Shown: piece by piece, positions 1 through 14,100 of the stretch
Layout: each line of letters starts with the position of its first letter
How positions within the stretch are numbered: position 1 is the stretch's first letter
Source: Lamellibrachia columna
Lineage: Eukaryota; Annelida; Polychaeta; Sabellida; Siboglinidae
Length of the DNA stretch: 64,000 bases
Reading direction: 5' to 3'
NCBI GenBank assembly: GCA_963662155.1
Contig: OY759275.1
Span: forward strand, 2,380,501-2,444,500
Position numbers and translations under genes: made by a program
The notes under the pieces: generated by a model
Databases searched by the model: none
What the model saw: only the letters and a program-made list of their open reading frames with translations
Told to the model about the DNA's origin: nothing

Positions 1-1
1 T

Positions 2-418
2 GACAGTTTATTCCTGTATGGAATCACTGACTGTCTGATGCACCGTCTGGAGATGGTCCAGCACTCGGCGGCCAGAGTCGTTCTGGGAGTAAAGCAGCAG
101 GATCAACAAAGCATGACTGCAGCACTACAGTGTCTGCAGTGGTTGCCAGTGAAGTGACACATCAAGTATAAAATACTTGTTCTTGTGTTCCACACCCTTC
201 ATGACTGGATGCCAGCTTACCTCGCCTCTCTGATCACGCCTTATGTGCCATGCCACCCTCAGCAATCCGCCGACCGCATGCTACTGACTGTGCCGCATCA
301 CAACCTTGAGTGGTACGGATGCCTTTCATTCTCGCGTGCGGGGCCGACCCTCTGGAATGCGCTGCCTGAAGACCTGCGGCTGATTGAGTGCATGGACACA
401 TTTAAAGCACATCTTTGA
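2..418 (+). pseudogene. Non-LTR retrotransposon RT C-terminal fragment (CR1/L2-like)
   Basis: The frame starting at base 2 reads as the C-terminal tail of a CR1/L2-type reverse transcriptase. Landmarks in order are MVQHSAARVV, LQWLPVK, FHTLHDWMPAYL, LITPY and FSRAGPTLWNALPEDLR, which match the usual end of this protein family (HSAARLV, LHWLPV, RLWNALP). A TGA at 155-157 interrupts the frame just after LPVK, where related proteins continue with a few basic residues, so the copy is dead. The reading frame ends at TGA 416-418. The catalytic RT motifs lie outside the window or were lost. The following 260 bases are AT-rich and could be its 3' UTR. The family is well supported; the exact clade is inference. 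Confidence 0.8.
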
Positions 419-678
419 ACTCACTATTTTAAGCTTGCATTTAATATCTAGTTTTATTTCTTACACATCCGTTTTACTATAATTTATTATTTAAATTGTT
501 TACTAATTGTATATTCTAGCTATTTATTCATTAATATTTAATAATCTATTGATTTACCACAGTTTTTTATAATTATTTCTTATTTGAATGTAACTATTGA
601 CAATTTGTATTTTAATATACTACCAATGGTATTTCTATATATTTAGTGTTTTCATTGTCAAATGTAAACATTCCTGAA
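419..678. other. AT-rich spacer
   Basis: Low-complexity AT-rich DNA between the RT tail and the first minisatellite. It may be the 3' UTR of the retroelement. No coding or RNA feature is visible. Confidence 0.4.
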
Positions 679-2187
679 CAGGGTCTTACTCTTGATATGA
701 GTGTTTATTTATTATTACAATGTCTACATTACGCCACAGTATTATCTAAACAGGGTCTTACTCTTGATATGAGTGTTTATTTATTATTACAATGTCTACA
801 TTACGCCACAGTATTATCTAAACAGGGTCTTACTCTTGATATGAGTGTTTATTTATTATTACAATGTCTACATTACGCCACAGTATTATCTAAACAGGGT
901 CTTACTCTTGATATGAGTGTTTATTTATTATTACAATGTCTACATTACGCCACATTATCTAAACAGGGTCTTCCTCTTGATATCAGTGTTTATTTATTAT
1001 TACAATGTCTACATTACGCCACAGTATTATCTAAACAGGGTCTTACTCTTGATATGAGTGTTTATTTATTATTACAATGTCTACATTACGCCACAGTATT
1101 ATCTAAACAGGGTCTTACTCTTGATATGAGTGTTTATTTATTATTACAATGTCTACATTACGCCACAGTATTATCTAAACAGGGTCTTACTCTTGATATG
1201 AGTGTTTATTTATTATTACAATGTCTACATTACGCCACAGTATTATCTAAACAGGGTCTTACTCTTGATATGAGTGTTTATTTATTATTACAATGTCTAC
1301 ATTACGCCACAGTATTATCTAACCAGGGTCTTACTCTTGATATGAGTGTTTATTTATTATTACAATGTCTACATTACGCCACAGTATTATCTAAACAGGG
1401 TCTTACTCTTGATATGAGTGTTTATTTATTATTACAATGTCTACATTACGCCACAGTATTATCTAAACAGGGTCTTACTCTTGATATGAGTGTTTATTTA
1501 TTATTACAATGTCTACATTACGCCACAGTATTATCTAAACAGGGTCTTACTCTTGATATGAGTGTTTATTTATTATTACAATGTCTACATTACGCCACAG
1601 TATTATCTAACCAGGGTCTTACTCTTGATATGAGTGTTTATTTATTATTACAATGTCTACATTACGCCACAGTATTATCTAACCAGGGTCTTACTCTTGA
1701 TATGAGTGTTTATTTATTATTACAATGTCTACATTACGCCACAGTATTATCTAAACAGGGTCTTACTCTTGATATGAGTGTTTATTTATTATTTCAATGT
1801 CTACATTACGCCACAGTATTATCTAAACAGGGTCTTACTCTTGATATGAGTGTTTATTTATTATTTCAATGTCTACATTACGCCACAGTATTATCTAAAC
1901 AGGGTCTTACTCTTGATATGAGTGTTTATTTATTATTACAATGTCTACATTACGCCACAGTATTATCTAAACAGGGTCTTACTCTTGATATGAGTGTTTA
2001 TTTATTATTACAATGTCTACATTACGCCACAGTATTACCTAACCAGGGTCTTACTCTTGATATGAGTGTTTATTTATTATTACAATGTCTACATTACGCC
2101 ACAGTATTACCTAAACAGGGTCTTACTCTTGATATGGGTGTTTATTTATTATTTCAATGTCTACATTACGCCACAGTATTATCTAAA
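679..2187. repeat. 72-bp minisatellite, 21 copies
   Basis: Head-to-tail units with a 72-bp period, each starting CAGGGTCTTACTCTTGATA. The span of 1509 bp equals 21 x 72 minus one 3-bp deletion in the fourth unit. Substitutions are few (aaac/aacc, ttaca/ttttca). Because 72 is a multiple of three and the unit has no plus-strand stop in one frame, a 571-codon ORF runs through it at 646-2361. I do not treat that ORF as a gene. Confidence 0.97.
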
Positions 2188-2388
2188 CCAAATTATAATC
2201 ATTCCAACTGGAACACGCAGCTTCACCAGTTGGTGAAGATAAGAATTTTTTTTATAAACCTGGTGCTCTACGGAGCTTTTGGAACCTTAGCGGTCCTTTC
2301 ATTAGCGTTAGAATGCGCTGTTGTCCGGTGTCATGTGACCTGGGTGTTGATTGCCACATGACAGCAGTTCCTTGAAGATCGCGGGACT

Positions 2389-4480
2389 GTGGATATTATG
2401 GTGTAGGGTTTGTGGTATTTCCCCACTCTGTGTTGTCCTTGGGGTGTTCCACTGTGGATATTACGGTGTTGTAGGGTTTGTGGTATGTCCCCACTCTGTG
2501 TTGTCCTTGGGGTGTTCCACTGTGGATATTATGGTGTTGTAGGGTTTGTGGTATGTCCCCACTCTGTGTTGTCCTTGGGGTGTTCCACTGAGGATATTGT
2601 GGTGTTGTAGGGTTTGTGGTATGTCCCCACTCTGTGTTGTTCTTGGGGTGTTCCACTGTGGATATTATGGTGTTGTAGGGTTTGTGGTATGTCCCCAATC
2701 TGTGTTGTCCTTGGGGGTGTTGCACTGTGGATATTGTGGTGTTGTAGGGTTTGTTGTATGACCCCACTCTGTGTTGTCCTTGGGGTGTTCCACTGTGGAT
2801 ATTATGGTGTTGTAGGGTTTGTGGTATGTCCCCACTCTGTGTTGTCCTTGGGGTGTTCCACTGTGAATATTATGGTGTTGTAGGGTTTGTGGTATGTCCC
2901 CACTCTGTGTTGTCCTTGGGGTGTTCCACTGTGGATATTATGGTGTTGTAGGGTTTGTGGTATGTCCCCACTCTGTGTTGTCCTTGGGGTGTTCCACTGA
3001 GGATATTGTGGTGTTGTAGGGTTTGTGGTATGTCCCCACTCTGTGTTGTTCTTGGGGTGTTCCACTGTGGATATTATGGTGTTGTAGGGTTTGTGGTATG
3101 TCCCCACTCTGTGTTGTCCTTGGGGTGTTCCACTGAGGATATTGTGGTGTTGTAGGGTTTGTGGTATGTCCCCACTCTGTGTTGTTCTTGGGGTGTTCCA
3201 CTGTGGATATTATGGTGTTGTAGGGTTTGTGGTATGTCCCCAATCTGTGTTGTCCTTGGGGGTGTTGCACTGTGGATATTGTGGTGTTGTAGGGTTTGTG
3301 GTATGTCCCCACTCTGTGTTGTCCTTGGGGTGTTCCACTGTGGATATTGTGGTGTTGTAGGGTTTGTGGTATGTCCCCACTCTGTGTTGTTCTTGGGGTG
3401 TTCCACTGTGGATATTATGGTGTTGTAGGGTTTGTGGTATGTCCCCAATCTGTGTTGTCCTTGGGGGTGTTCCACTGAGGATATTGTGGTGTTGTAGGGT
3501 TTGTTGTATGACCCCACTCTGTGTTGTCCTTGGGGTGTTCCACTGTGGATATTATGGTGTTGTAGGGTTTGTGGTATGTCCCCACTCTGTGTTGTCCTTG
3601 GGGTGTTCCACTGAGGATATTGTGGTGTTGTAGGGTTTGTGGTATGTCCCCACTCTGTGTTGTTCTTGGGGTGTTCCACTGTGGATATTATGGTGTTGTA
3701 GGGTTTGTGGTATGTCCCCACTCTGTGTTGTCCTTGGGGTGTTCCACTGAGGATATTGTGGTGTTGTAGGGTTTGTGGTATGTCCCCACTCTGTGTTGTT
3801 CTTGGGGTGTTCCACTGTGGATATTATGGTGTTGTAGGGTTTGTGGTATGTCCCCAATCTGTGTTGTCCTTGGGGGTGTTGCACTGTGGATATTGTGGTG
3901 TTGTAGGGTTTGTGGTATGTCCCCACTCTGTGTTGTCCTTGGGGTGTTCCACTGTGGATATTGTGGTGTTGTAGGGTTTGTGGTATGTCCCCACTCTGTG
4001 TTGTTCTTGGGGTGTTCCACTGTGGATATTATGGTGTTGTAGGGTTTGTGGTATGTCCCCACTCTGTGTTGTCCTTGGGGTGTTCCACTGTGGATATTAT
4101 GGTGTTGTAGGGTTTGTGGTATGTCCCCACTCTGTGTTGTCCTTGGGGTGTTCCACTGAGGATATTGTTGTGTTGTAGGGTTTGTGGTATGTCCCCACTC
4201 TGTGTTGTTCTTGGGGTGTTCCACTGTGGATATTATGGTGTTGTAGGGTTTGTGGTATGTCCCCAATCTGTGTTGTCCTTGGGGGTGTTGCACTGTGGAT
4301 ATTGTGGTGTTGTAGGGTTTGTGGTATGTCCCCACTCTGTGTTGTCCTTGGGGTGTTCCACTGTGGATATTGTGGTGTTGTAGGGTTTGTGGTATGTCCC
4401 CACTCTGTGTTGTCCTTGGGGTGTTCCACTGTGGATATTGTGGTGTTGTAGGGTTTGTGGTATGTCCCCAATCTGTGTTG
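2389..4480. repeat. 68-bp minisatellite, about 31 copies, with higher-order structure
   Basis: GT-rich unit built around GGTTTGTGGTATGTCCCCAC and CTTGGGGTGTTCCACTG. Units come in recognisable variants (GAGGATATTG, TTCTTGGGG, and a 69-bp form with an extra G that reads TTGGGGGTGTTGCAC). The same series of variants recurs 614 bp apart (nine units including two 69-bp units) and then 409 bp apart, showing block duplication. Numerous 60-215-codon ORFs on both strands are by-products. Confidence 0.95.
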
Positions 4481-4640
4481 TTGGAAGATGGTGGTCAATT
4501 TCTCCAACTGTTTACACACGTATGGTAGAGGGATGACCGGTGTCTTTCTGGTTTCTCCTGGTCTACATGGGTTGTCTGTGACGTTTTCTTTGTCATGTTA
4601 AACATCTACTCCCATTGGTTGTTGGCCCTGAGTACTGTGT

Positions 4641-4950
4641 AGACATGTGTGACTTCTGTGTTGACATGTGTGACTTCTGTGTTGACATGTGTGACTTCTG
4701 TGTTGACATGTGTGACTTCTGTGTTGACATGTGTGACTTCTGTGTTGACATGTGTGATTTCTGTGTTGACATGTGTGACTTCTGTGTTGACATGTGTGAC
4801 TTCTGTGTTGACATGTGTGACTTCTGTGTTGACATGTGTGACTTCTGTGTTGACATGTGTGACTTCTGTGTTGACATGTGTGACTTCTGTGTTGACATGT
4901 GTGACTTCTGTGTTGACATGTGTGACTTCTGTGTTGACATGTGTGACTTC
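4641..4950. repeat. 21-bp minisatellite, about 15 copies
   Basis: Nearly perfect tandem repeats of GACATGTGTGACTTCTGTGTT, with one C-to-T change near 4757. It is open in several frames only because the unit is 7 codons long without stops. No gene is inferred. Confidence 0.96.
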
Positions 4951-5190
4951 GGTCACATGACACCAGACAACAGCACATTCTAAAACTTATGAAGAGGCCA
5001 TGAAATTCTTGATAGCTCCGTACAGCACATCCAGTATTCTATTTTCAATACGAATGTAATGTAAAAAAATATGAATTCAACTTACACACTGCATGATTTT
5101 TTATTTTTACAAAGCAGAAATGAGATTAATCCTACATCCAATATAATAGACAATAATCTACCTTGGATATGTACTTTGTACTCACCGTAC

Positions 5191-8100
5191 TGTTGTCTCA
5201 TCAAGTGTCACAGGTGGATGTGTTGTGTATTGGAGTCTGTTGTCTCATCAAGTGTCACAGGTGGGTGTGTTGTGTATTGGAGTCTGTTGTCTCATCAAGC
5301 GCCACAGGTGGATGTGTTGTGTATTGGAGTCTGTTGTCTCATCAAGTGCCACAGGTGGATGTGTTGTGTATTGGAGTCTGTTGTCTCATCAAGTGCCACA
5401 GGTGGGTGTGTTGTGTATTGGAGTCTGTTGTATCATCAAGTGGCACAGGTGGATGTGTTGTGTATTGGAGTCTGTTGTCTCATCAAGTGCCATAGATGGA
5501 TGTGTTGTGTATTGGAGTCTGTTGTCTCATCAAGTGCCACAGGTGGATGTGTTGTGTATTGGAGTCTGTTGTCTCATCAAGTGCCACAGGTGGGTGTGTT
5601 GTGTATTGGAGTCTGTTGTATCATCAAGTGGCACAGGTGGATGTGTTGTGTATTGGAGTCTGTTGTCTCATCAAGTGCCATAGATGGATGTGTTGTGTAT
5701 TGGAGTCTGTTGTCTCATCAAGTGCCACAGGTGGGTGTGTTGTGTATTGGAGTCTGTTGTCTCATCAAGTGCCACAGGTGGATGTGTTGTGTATTGGAGT
5801 CTGTTGTCTCATCAAGTGCCACAGGTGGATGTGTTGTGTATTGGAGTCTGTTGTCTCATCAAGTGCCACAGGTGGGTGTGTTGTGTATTGGAGTCTGTTG
5901 TCTTGTCAAGTGCCACAGGTGGATGTGTTGTGTATTGGAGTCTGTTGTATCATCAAGTGGCACAGGTGGATATGTTGTGTATTGGAGTCTGTTGTCTCAT
6001 CAAGTTCCACAGGTGGGTGTGTTGTGTATTGGAGTCTGTTGTCTCGTCAAGTGCCACAGGTGGATGTGTTGTATATTGGAGTCTGTTGTATCATCAAGTG
6101 GCACAGATGGATGTGTTGTGTATTGGAGTCTGTTGTATCATCAAGTGGCACAGGTGGATGTGTTGTGTATTGGAGTCTGTTGTCTCATCAAGTTCCACAG
6201 GTGGATGTGTTGTGTATTGGAGTCTGTTGTCTCATCAAGTACCACAGGTGGATGTGTTGTATATTGGAGTCTGTTGTATCATCAAGTGGCACAGGTGGGT
6301 GTGTTGTGTATTGGAGTCTGTTGTCTCATCAAGCGCCACAGGTGGATGTGTTGTGTATTGGAGTATGTTGTCTCATCAAGTGCCACAGGTGGATGTGTTG
6401 TGTATTGGAGTCTGTTGTCTCGTCAAGTGCCACAGGTGGGTGTGTTGTGTATTGGAGTCTGTTGTATCATCAAGTGGCACAGGTGAATGTGTTGTGTATT
6501 GGAGTCTGCTGTCTCGTCAAGTGCGACAGGTGGATGTGTTGTGTATTGGAGTCTGTTGTCTCATCAAGTGCCATAGGTGGATGTGTTGTGTATTGGAGTC
6601 TGCTGTCTCGTCAAGTGCCACAGGTGGATGTGTTGTGTATTGGAGTCTGTTGTCTCATCAAGTGCCACATGTGGATGTGCTGTGTATTGGAGTCTGTTGT
6701 CTCGTCAAGTGCCACAGGTGGATGTGTTGTGTATTGGAGTCTGCTGTCTCATCAAGTGCCACAGGTGGTTGTGTTGTGTATTGGAGTATGTTGTCTCATC
6801 AAGTGTCACAGGTGGTTGTGTTGTGTATTGGAGTCTGTTGTCTCATCAAGTGCCACAGGTGGATGTGTTGTGTATTGGAGTCTGCTGTCTCATCAAGTGC
6901 AACAGGTGGTTGTGTTGTGTATTGGAGTCTGTTGTCTCATCAAGTGCAACAGGTGGTTGTGTTGTGTATTGGAGTCTTGTCTCATCAAGTGCCACAGGTG
7001 GTTGTGTTGTGTATTGGAGTCTGTTGTCTCATCAAGTGCCACAGGTGGATGTGTTGTGTATTGGAGTCTGCTGTCTCATCAAGTGCCATAGATGGATGTG
7101 TTGTGTATTGGAGTCTGTTGTCTCATCAAGTGCCATAGATGGATGTGTTGTGTATTGTAGTCTGTTGTCTCATCAAGTGCCATAGATGGATGTGTTGTGT
7201 ATTGGAGTCTGTTGCCTCATCAAGTGCCATAAATGGATGTGTTGTGTATTGGAGTATGTTGTCTCATCAAGTGCCATAGATGGATGTGTTGTGTATTGTA
7301 GTCTGTTGTCTCATCAAGTGCCATAGATGGATGTGTTGTGTATTGGAGTCTGTTGTCTCATCAAGTGCCATAGATGGATGTGTTGTGTATTGTAGTCTGT
7401 TGTCTCATCAAGTGCCATAGATGGATGTGTTGTGTATTGGAGTCTGTTGCCTCATCAAGTGCCATAGATGGATGTGTTGTGTATTGGAGTATGTTGTCTC
7501 ATCAAGTGCCATAGATGGATGTGTTGTGTATTGTAGTCTGTTGTCTCATCAAGTGCCATAGATGGATGTGTTGTGTATTGTAGTCTGTTGTCTCATCAAG
7601 TGCCATAGATGGATGTGTTGTGTATTGGAGTCTGTTGTCTCATCAAGTGCCATAGATGGATGTGTTGTGTATTGTAGTCTGTTGTCTCATCAAGTGCCAT
7701 AGATGGATGTGTTGTGTATTGTAGTCAGTTGTCTCATCAAGTGCCATAGATGGATGTGTTGTTTATTGAAGTCTGTTGTCTCATCAAGTGCCATAGATGG
7801 ATGTGTTGTGTATTGGAGTCTGTTGTCTCATCAAGTGCCATAGATGGATGTGTTGTGTATTGTAGTCTGTTGTCTCATCAAGTGCCATAGATGGATGTGT
7901 TGTGTATTGGAGTCTGTTGTCTCATCAAGTGCCACAGGTGGATGTGTTGTGTATTGGAGTCTGCTGTCTCATCAAGTGCCACAGGTGGTTGTGTTGTGTA
8001 TTGGAGTCTGTTGTCTTGTCAAGTGCCACAGGTGGATGTGTTGTGTATTGGAGTCTGTTGTCTCATCAAGTGCCACAGGTGGATGTGTTGTGTATTGGAG

Positions 8101-11100
8101 TCTGTTGTCTCATCAAGTGCCACAGGTGGATGTGTTGTGTATTGGAGTCTGTTGTCTCATCAAGTGCCACAGGTGGGTGTGTTGTGTATTGGAGTCTGTT
8201 GTCTTGTCAAGTGCCACAGGTGGATGTGTTGTGTATTGGAGTCTGTTGTATCATCAAGTGGCACAGGTGGATATGTTGTGTATTGGAGTATGTTGTCTCA
8301 TCAAGTTCCACAGGTGGGTGTGTTGTGTATTGGAGTCTGTTGTCTCGTCAAGTGCCACAGGTGGATGTGTTGTATATTGGAGTCTGTTGTATCATCAAGT
8401 GGCACAGATGGATGTGTTGTGTATTGGAGTCTGTTGTATCATCAAGTGGCACAGGTGGATGTGTTGTGTATTGGAGTCTGTTGTCTCATCAAGTTCCACA
8501 GGTGGATGTGTTGTGTATTGGAGTCTGTTGTCTCATCAAGTACCACAGGTGGATGTGTTGTATATTGGAGTCTGTTGTATCATCAAGTGGCACAGGTGGG
8601 TGTGTTGTGTATTGGAGTCTGTTGTCTCATCAAGCGCCACAGGTGGATGTGTTGTGTATTGGAGTATGTTGTCTCATCAAGTGCCACAGGTGGATGTGTT
8701 GTGTATTGGAGTCTGTTGTCTCGTCAAGTGCCACAGGTGGGTGTGTTGTGTATTGGAGTCTGTTGTATCATCAAGTGGCACAGGTGAATGTGTTGTGTAT
8801 TGGAGTCTGCTGTCTCATCAAGTGCGACAGGTGGATGTGTTGTGTATTGGAGTCTGTTGTCTCATCAAGTGCCATAGGTGGATGTGTTGTGTATTGGAGT
8901 CTGCTGTCTCGTCAAGTGCCACAGGTGGATGTGTTGTGTATTGGAGTCTGTTGTCTCATCAAGTGCCACATGTGGATGTGCTGTGTATTGGAGTATGTTG
9001 TCTCGTCAAGTGCCACAGGTGGATGTGTTGTGTATTGGAGTCTGCTGTCTCATCAAGTGCCACAGGTGGTTGTGTTGTGTATTGGAGTCTGTTGTCTCAT
9101 CAAGTGTCACAGGTGGTTGTGTTGTGTATTGGAGTCTGTTGTCTCATCAAGTGCCACAGGTGGATGTGTTGTGTATTGGAGTCTGCTGTCTCATCAAGTG
9201 CAACAGGTGGTTGTGTTGTGTATTGGAGTCTGTTGTCTCATCAAGTGCAACAGGTGGTTGTGTTGTGTATTGGAGTCTTGTCTCATCAAGTGCCACAGGT
9301 GGTTGTGTTGTGTATTGGAGTCTGTTGTCTCATCAAGTGCCACAGGTGGATGTGTTGTGTATTGGAGTCTGCTGTCTCATCAAGTGCCATAGATGGATGT
9401 GTTGTGTATTGGAGTCTGTTGTCTCATCAAGTGCCATAGATGGATGTGTTGTGTATTGTAGTCTGTTGTCTCATCAAGTGCCATAGATGGATGTGTTGTG
9501 TATTGGAGTCTGTTGCCTCATCAAGTGCCATAGATGGATGTGTTGTGTATTGGAGTATGTTGTCTCATCAAGTGCCATAGATGGATGTGTTGTGTATTGT
9601 AGTCTGTTGTCTCATCAAGTGCCATAGATGGATGTGTTGTGTATTGGAGTCTGTTGTCTCATCAAGTGCCATAGATGGATGTGTTGTGTATTGTAGTCTG
9701 TTGTCTCATCAAGTGCCATAGATGGATGTGTTGTGTATTGGAGTCTGTTGCCTCATCAAGTGCCATAGATGGATGTGTTGTGTATTGGAGTCTGTTGCCT
9801 CATCAAGTGCCATAGATGGATGTGTTGTGTATTGGAGTATGTTGTCTCATCAAGTGCCATAGATGGATGTGTTGTGTATTGTAGTCTGTTGTCTCATCAA
9901 GTGCCATAGATGGATGTGTTGTGTATTGGAGTCTGTTGTCTCATCAAGTGCCATAGATGGATGTGTTGTGTATTGTAGTCTGTTGTCTCATCAAGTGCCA
10001 TAGATGGATGTGTTGTGTATTGTAGTCAGTTGTCTCATCAAGTGCCATAGATGGATGTGTTGTGTATTGTAGTCTGTTGTCTCATCAAGTGCCATAGATG
10101 GATGTGTTGTGTATTGGAGTCTGTTGTCTCATCAAGTGCCATAGATGGATGTGTTGTGTATTGTAGTCTGTTGTCTCATCAAGTGCCATAGATGGATGTG
10201 TTGTGTATTGGAGTCTGTTGTCTCATCAAGTGCCACAGGTGGATGTGTTGTGTATTGGAGTCTGTTGTCTCATCAAGTGCCACAGGTGGATGTGTTGTGT
10301 ATTGGAGTCTGTTGTCTCATCAAGTGCCACAGGTGGATGTGTTGTGTATTGAAGTATGTTGTCTCATCAAGTGCCACAGGTGGTTGTGTTGTGTATTGGA
10401 GTCTGTTGTCTCATCAAGTGCCACAGGTGGATGTGTTGTGTATTGGAGTCTGCTGTCTCATCAAGTGCCACAGGTGGTTGTGTTGTGTATTGGAGTCTGT
10501 TGTCTTGTCAAGTGCCACAGGTGGATGTGTTGTGTATTGGAGTCTGTTGTCTCATCAAGTGCCACAGGTGGATGTGTTGTGTATTGGAGTCTGTTGTCTC
10601 ATCAAGTGCCACAGGTGGATGTGTTGTGTATTGGAGTCTGTTGTCTCATCAAGTTCCACAGGTGGGTGTGTTGTGTATTGGAGTCTGTTGTCTCGTCAAG
10701 TGCCACAGGTGGATGTGTTGTATATTGGAGTCTGTTGTATCATCAAGTGGCACAGGTGAATGTGTTGTGTATTGGAGTCTGCTGTCTCGTCAAGTGCGAC
10801 AGGTGGATGTGTTGTGTATTGGAGTCTGTTGTCTCATCAAGTGCCATAGGTGGATGTGTTGTGTATTGGAGTCTGCTGTCTCGTCAAGTGCCACAGGTGG
10901 ATGTGTTGTGTATTGGAGTCTGTTGTCTCATCAAGTGCCACATGTGGATGTGCTGTGTATTGGAGTATGTTGTCTCGTCAAGTGCCACAGGTGGATGTGT
11001 TGTGTATTGGAGTCTGCTGTCTCATCAAGTGCCACAGGTGGTTGTGTTGTGTATTGGAGTCTGTTGTCTCATCAAGTGTCACAGGTGGTTGTGTTGTGTA

Positions 11101-14100
11101 TTGGAGTCTGTTGTCTCATCAAGTGCCACAGGTGGATGTGTTGTGTATTGGAGTCTGCTGTCTCATCAAGTGCAACAGGTGGTTGTGTTGTGTATTGGAG
11201 TCTGTTGTCTCATCAAGTGCAACAGGTGGTTGTGTTGTGTATTGGAGTCTTGTCTCATCAAGTGCCACAGGTGGTTGTGTTGTGTATTGGAGTCTGTTGT
11301 CTCATCAAGTGCCACAGGTGGATGTGTTGTGTATTGGAGTCTGCTGTCTCATCAAGTGCCATAGATGGATGTGTTGTGTATTGGAGTCTGTTGTCTCATC
11401 AAGTGCCATAGATGGATGTGTTGTGTATTGTAGTCTGTTGTCTCATCAAGTGCCATAGATGGATGTGTTGTGTATTGGAGTCTGTTGCCTCATCAAGTGC
11501 CATAGATGGATGTGTTGTGTATTGGAGTATGTTGTCTCATCAAGTGCCATAGATGGATGTGTTGTGTATTGTAGTCTGTTGTCTCATCAAGTGCCATAGA
11601 TGGATGTGTTGTGTATTGGAGTCTGTTGTCTCATCAAGTGCCATAGATGGATGTGTTGTGTATTGTAGTCTGTTGTCTCATCAAGTGCCATAGATGGATG
11701 TGTTGTGTATTGGAGTCTGTTGCCTCATCAAGTGCCATAGATGGATGTGTTGTGTATTGGAGTCTGTTGCCTCATCAAGTGCCATAGATGGATGTGTTGT
11801 GTATTGGAGTATGTTGTCTCATCAAGTGCCATAGATGGATGTGTTGTGTATTGTAGTCTGTTGTCTCATCAAGTGCCATAGATGGATGTGTTGTGTATTG
11901 GAGTCTGTTGTCTCATCAAGTGCCATAGATGGATGTGTTGTGTATTGTAGTCTGTTGTCTCATCAAGTGCCATAGATGGATGTGTTGTGTATTGTAGTCA
12001 GTTGTCTCATCAAGTGCCATAGATGGATGTGTTGTGTATTGTAGTCTGTTGTCTCATCAAGTGCCATAGATGGATGTGTTGTGTATTGGAGTCTGTTGTC
12101 TCATCAAGTGCCATAGATGGATGTGTTGTGTATTGTAGTCTGTTGTCTCATCAAGTGCCATAGATGGATGTGTTGTGTATTGGAGTCTGTTGTCTCATCA
12201 AGTGCCACAGGTGGATGTGTTGTGTATTGGAGTCTGTTGTCTCATCAAGTGCCACAGGTGGATGTGTTGTGTATTGGAGTCTGTTGTCTCATCAAGTGCC
12301 ACAGGTGGATGTGTTGTGTATTGAAGTATGTTGTCTCATCAAGTGCCACAGGTGGTTGTGTTGTGTATTGGAGTCTGTTGTCTCATCAAGTGCCACAGGT
12401 GGATGTGTTGTGTATTGGAGTCTGCTGTCTCATCAAGTGCCACAGGTGGTTGTGTTGTGTATTGGAGTCTGTTGTCTTGTCAAGTGCCACAGGTGGATGT
12501 GTTGTGTATTGGAGTCTGTTGTCTCATCAAGTGCCACAGGTGGATGTGTTGTGTATTGGAGTCTGTTGTCTCATCAAGTGCCACAGGTGGATGTGTTGTG
12601 TATTGGAGTCTGTTGTCTCATCAAGTGCCACAGGTGGGTGTGTTGTGTATTGGAGTCTGTTGTCTTGTCAAGTGCCACAGGTGGATGTGTTGTGTATTGG
12701 AGTCTGTTGTATCATCAAGTGGCACAGGTGGATATGTTGTGTATTGGAGTATGTTGTCTCATCAAGTTCCACAGGTGGGTGTGTTGTGTATTGGAGTCTG
12801 TTGTCTCGTCAAGTGCCACAGGTGGATGTGTTGTATATTGGAGTCTGTTGTATCATCAAGTGGCACAGATGGATGTGTTGTGTATTGGAGTCTGTTGTAT
12901 CATCAAGTGGCACAGGTGGATGTGTTGTGTATTGGAGTCTGTTGTCTCATCAAGTTCCACAGGTGGATGTGTTGTGTATTGGAGTCTGTTGTCTCATCAA
13001 GTACCACAGGTGGATGTGTTGTATATTGGAGTCTGTTGTATCATCAAGTGGCACAGGTGGGTGTGTTGTGTATTGGAGTCTGTTGTCTCATCAAGCGCCA
13101 CAGGTGGATGTGTTGTGTATTGGAGTATGTTGTCTCATCAAGTGCCACAGGTGGATGTGTTGTGTATTGGAGTCTGTTGTCTCGTCAAGTGCCACAGGTG
13201 GGTGTGTTGTGTATTGGAGTCTGTTGTATCATCAAGTGGCACAGGTGAATGTGTTGTGTATTGGAGTCTGCTGTCTCGTCAAGTGCGACAGGTGGATGTG
13301 TTGTGTATTGGAGTCTGTTGTCTCATCAAGTGCCATAGGTGGATGTGTTGTGTATTGGAGTCTGCTGTCTCGTCAAGTGCCACAGGTGGATGTGTTGTGT
13401 ATTGGAGTCTGTTGTCTCATCAAGTGCCACATGTGGATGTGCTGTGTATTGGAGTATGTTGTCTCGTCAAGTGCCACAGGTGGATGTGTTGTGTATTGGA
13501 GTCTGCTGTCTCATCAAGTGCCACAGGTGGTTGTGTTGTGTATTGGAGTCTGTTGTCTCATCAAGTGTCACAGGTGGTTGTGTTGTGTATTGGAGTCTGT
13601 TGTCTCATCAAGTGCCACAGGTGGATGTGTTGTGTATTGGAGTCTGCTGTCTCATCAAGTGCAACAGGTGGTTGTGTTGTGTATTGGAGTCTGTTGTCTC
13701 ATCAAGTGCAACAGGTGGTTGTGTTGTGTATTGGAGTCTTGTCTCATCAAGTGCCACAGGTGGTTGTGTTGTGTATTGGAGTCTGTTGTCTCATCAAGTG
13801 CCACAGGTGGATGTGTTGTGTATTGGAGTCTGCTGTCTCATCAAGTGCCATAGATGGATGTGTTGTGTATTGGAGTCTGTTGTCTCATCAAGTGCCATAG
13901 ATGGATGTGTTGTGTATTGTAGTCTGTTGTCTCATCAAGTGCCATAGATGGATGTGTTGTGTATTGGAGTCTGTTGCCTCATCAAGTGCCATAGATGGAT
14001 GTGTTGTGTATTGGAGTATGTTGTCTCATCAAGTGCCATAGATGGATGTGTTGTGTATTGTAGTCTGTTGTCTCATCAAGTGCCATAGATGGATGTGTTG

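Noticed and set aside
646..2361. 571-codon ORF through the first 72-bp array
   Set aside because: The frame exists because the repeated unit lacks stops; flanks show no domain, splice or codon signal. Kept only as a low-interest finding.
2389..4480. CRISPR-like array
   Set aside because: Units are contiguous with no unique spacers, and the genome is eukaryotic; the same holds for all other arrays here.
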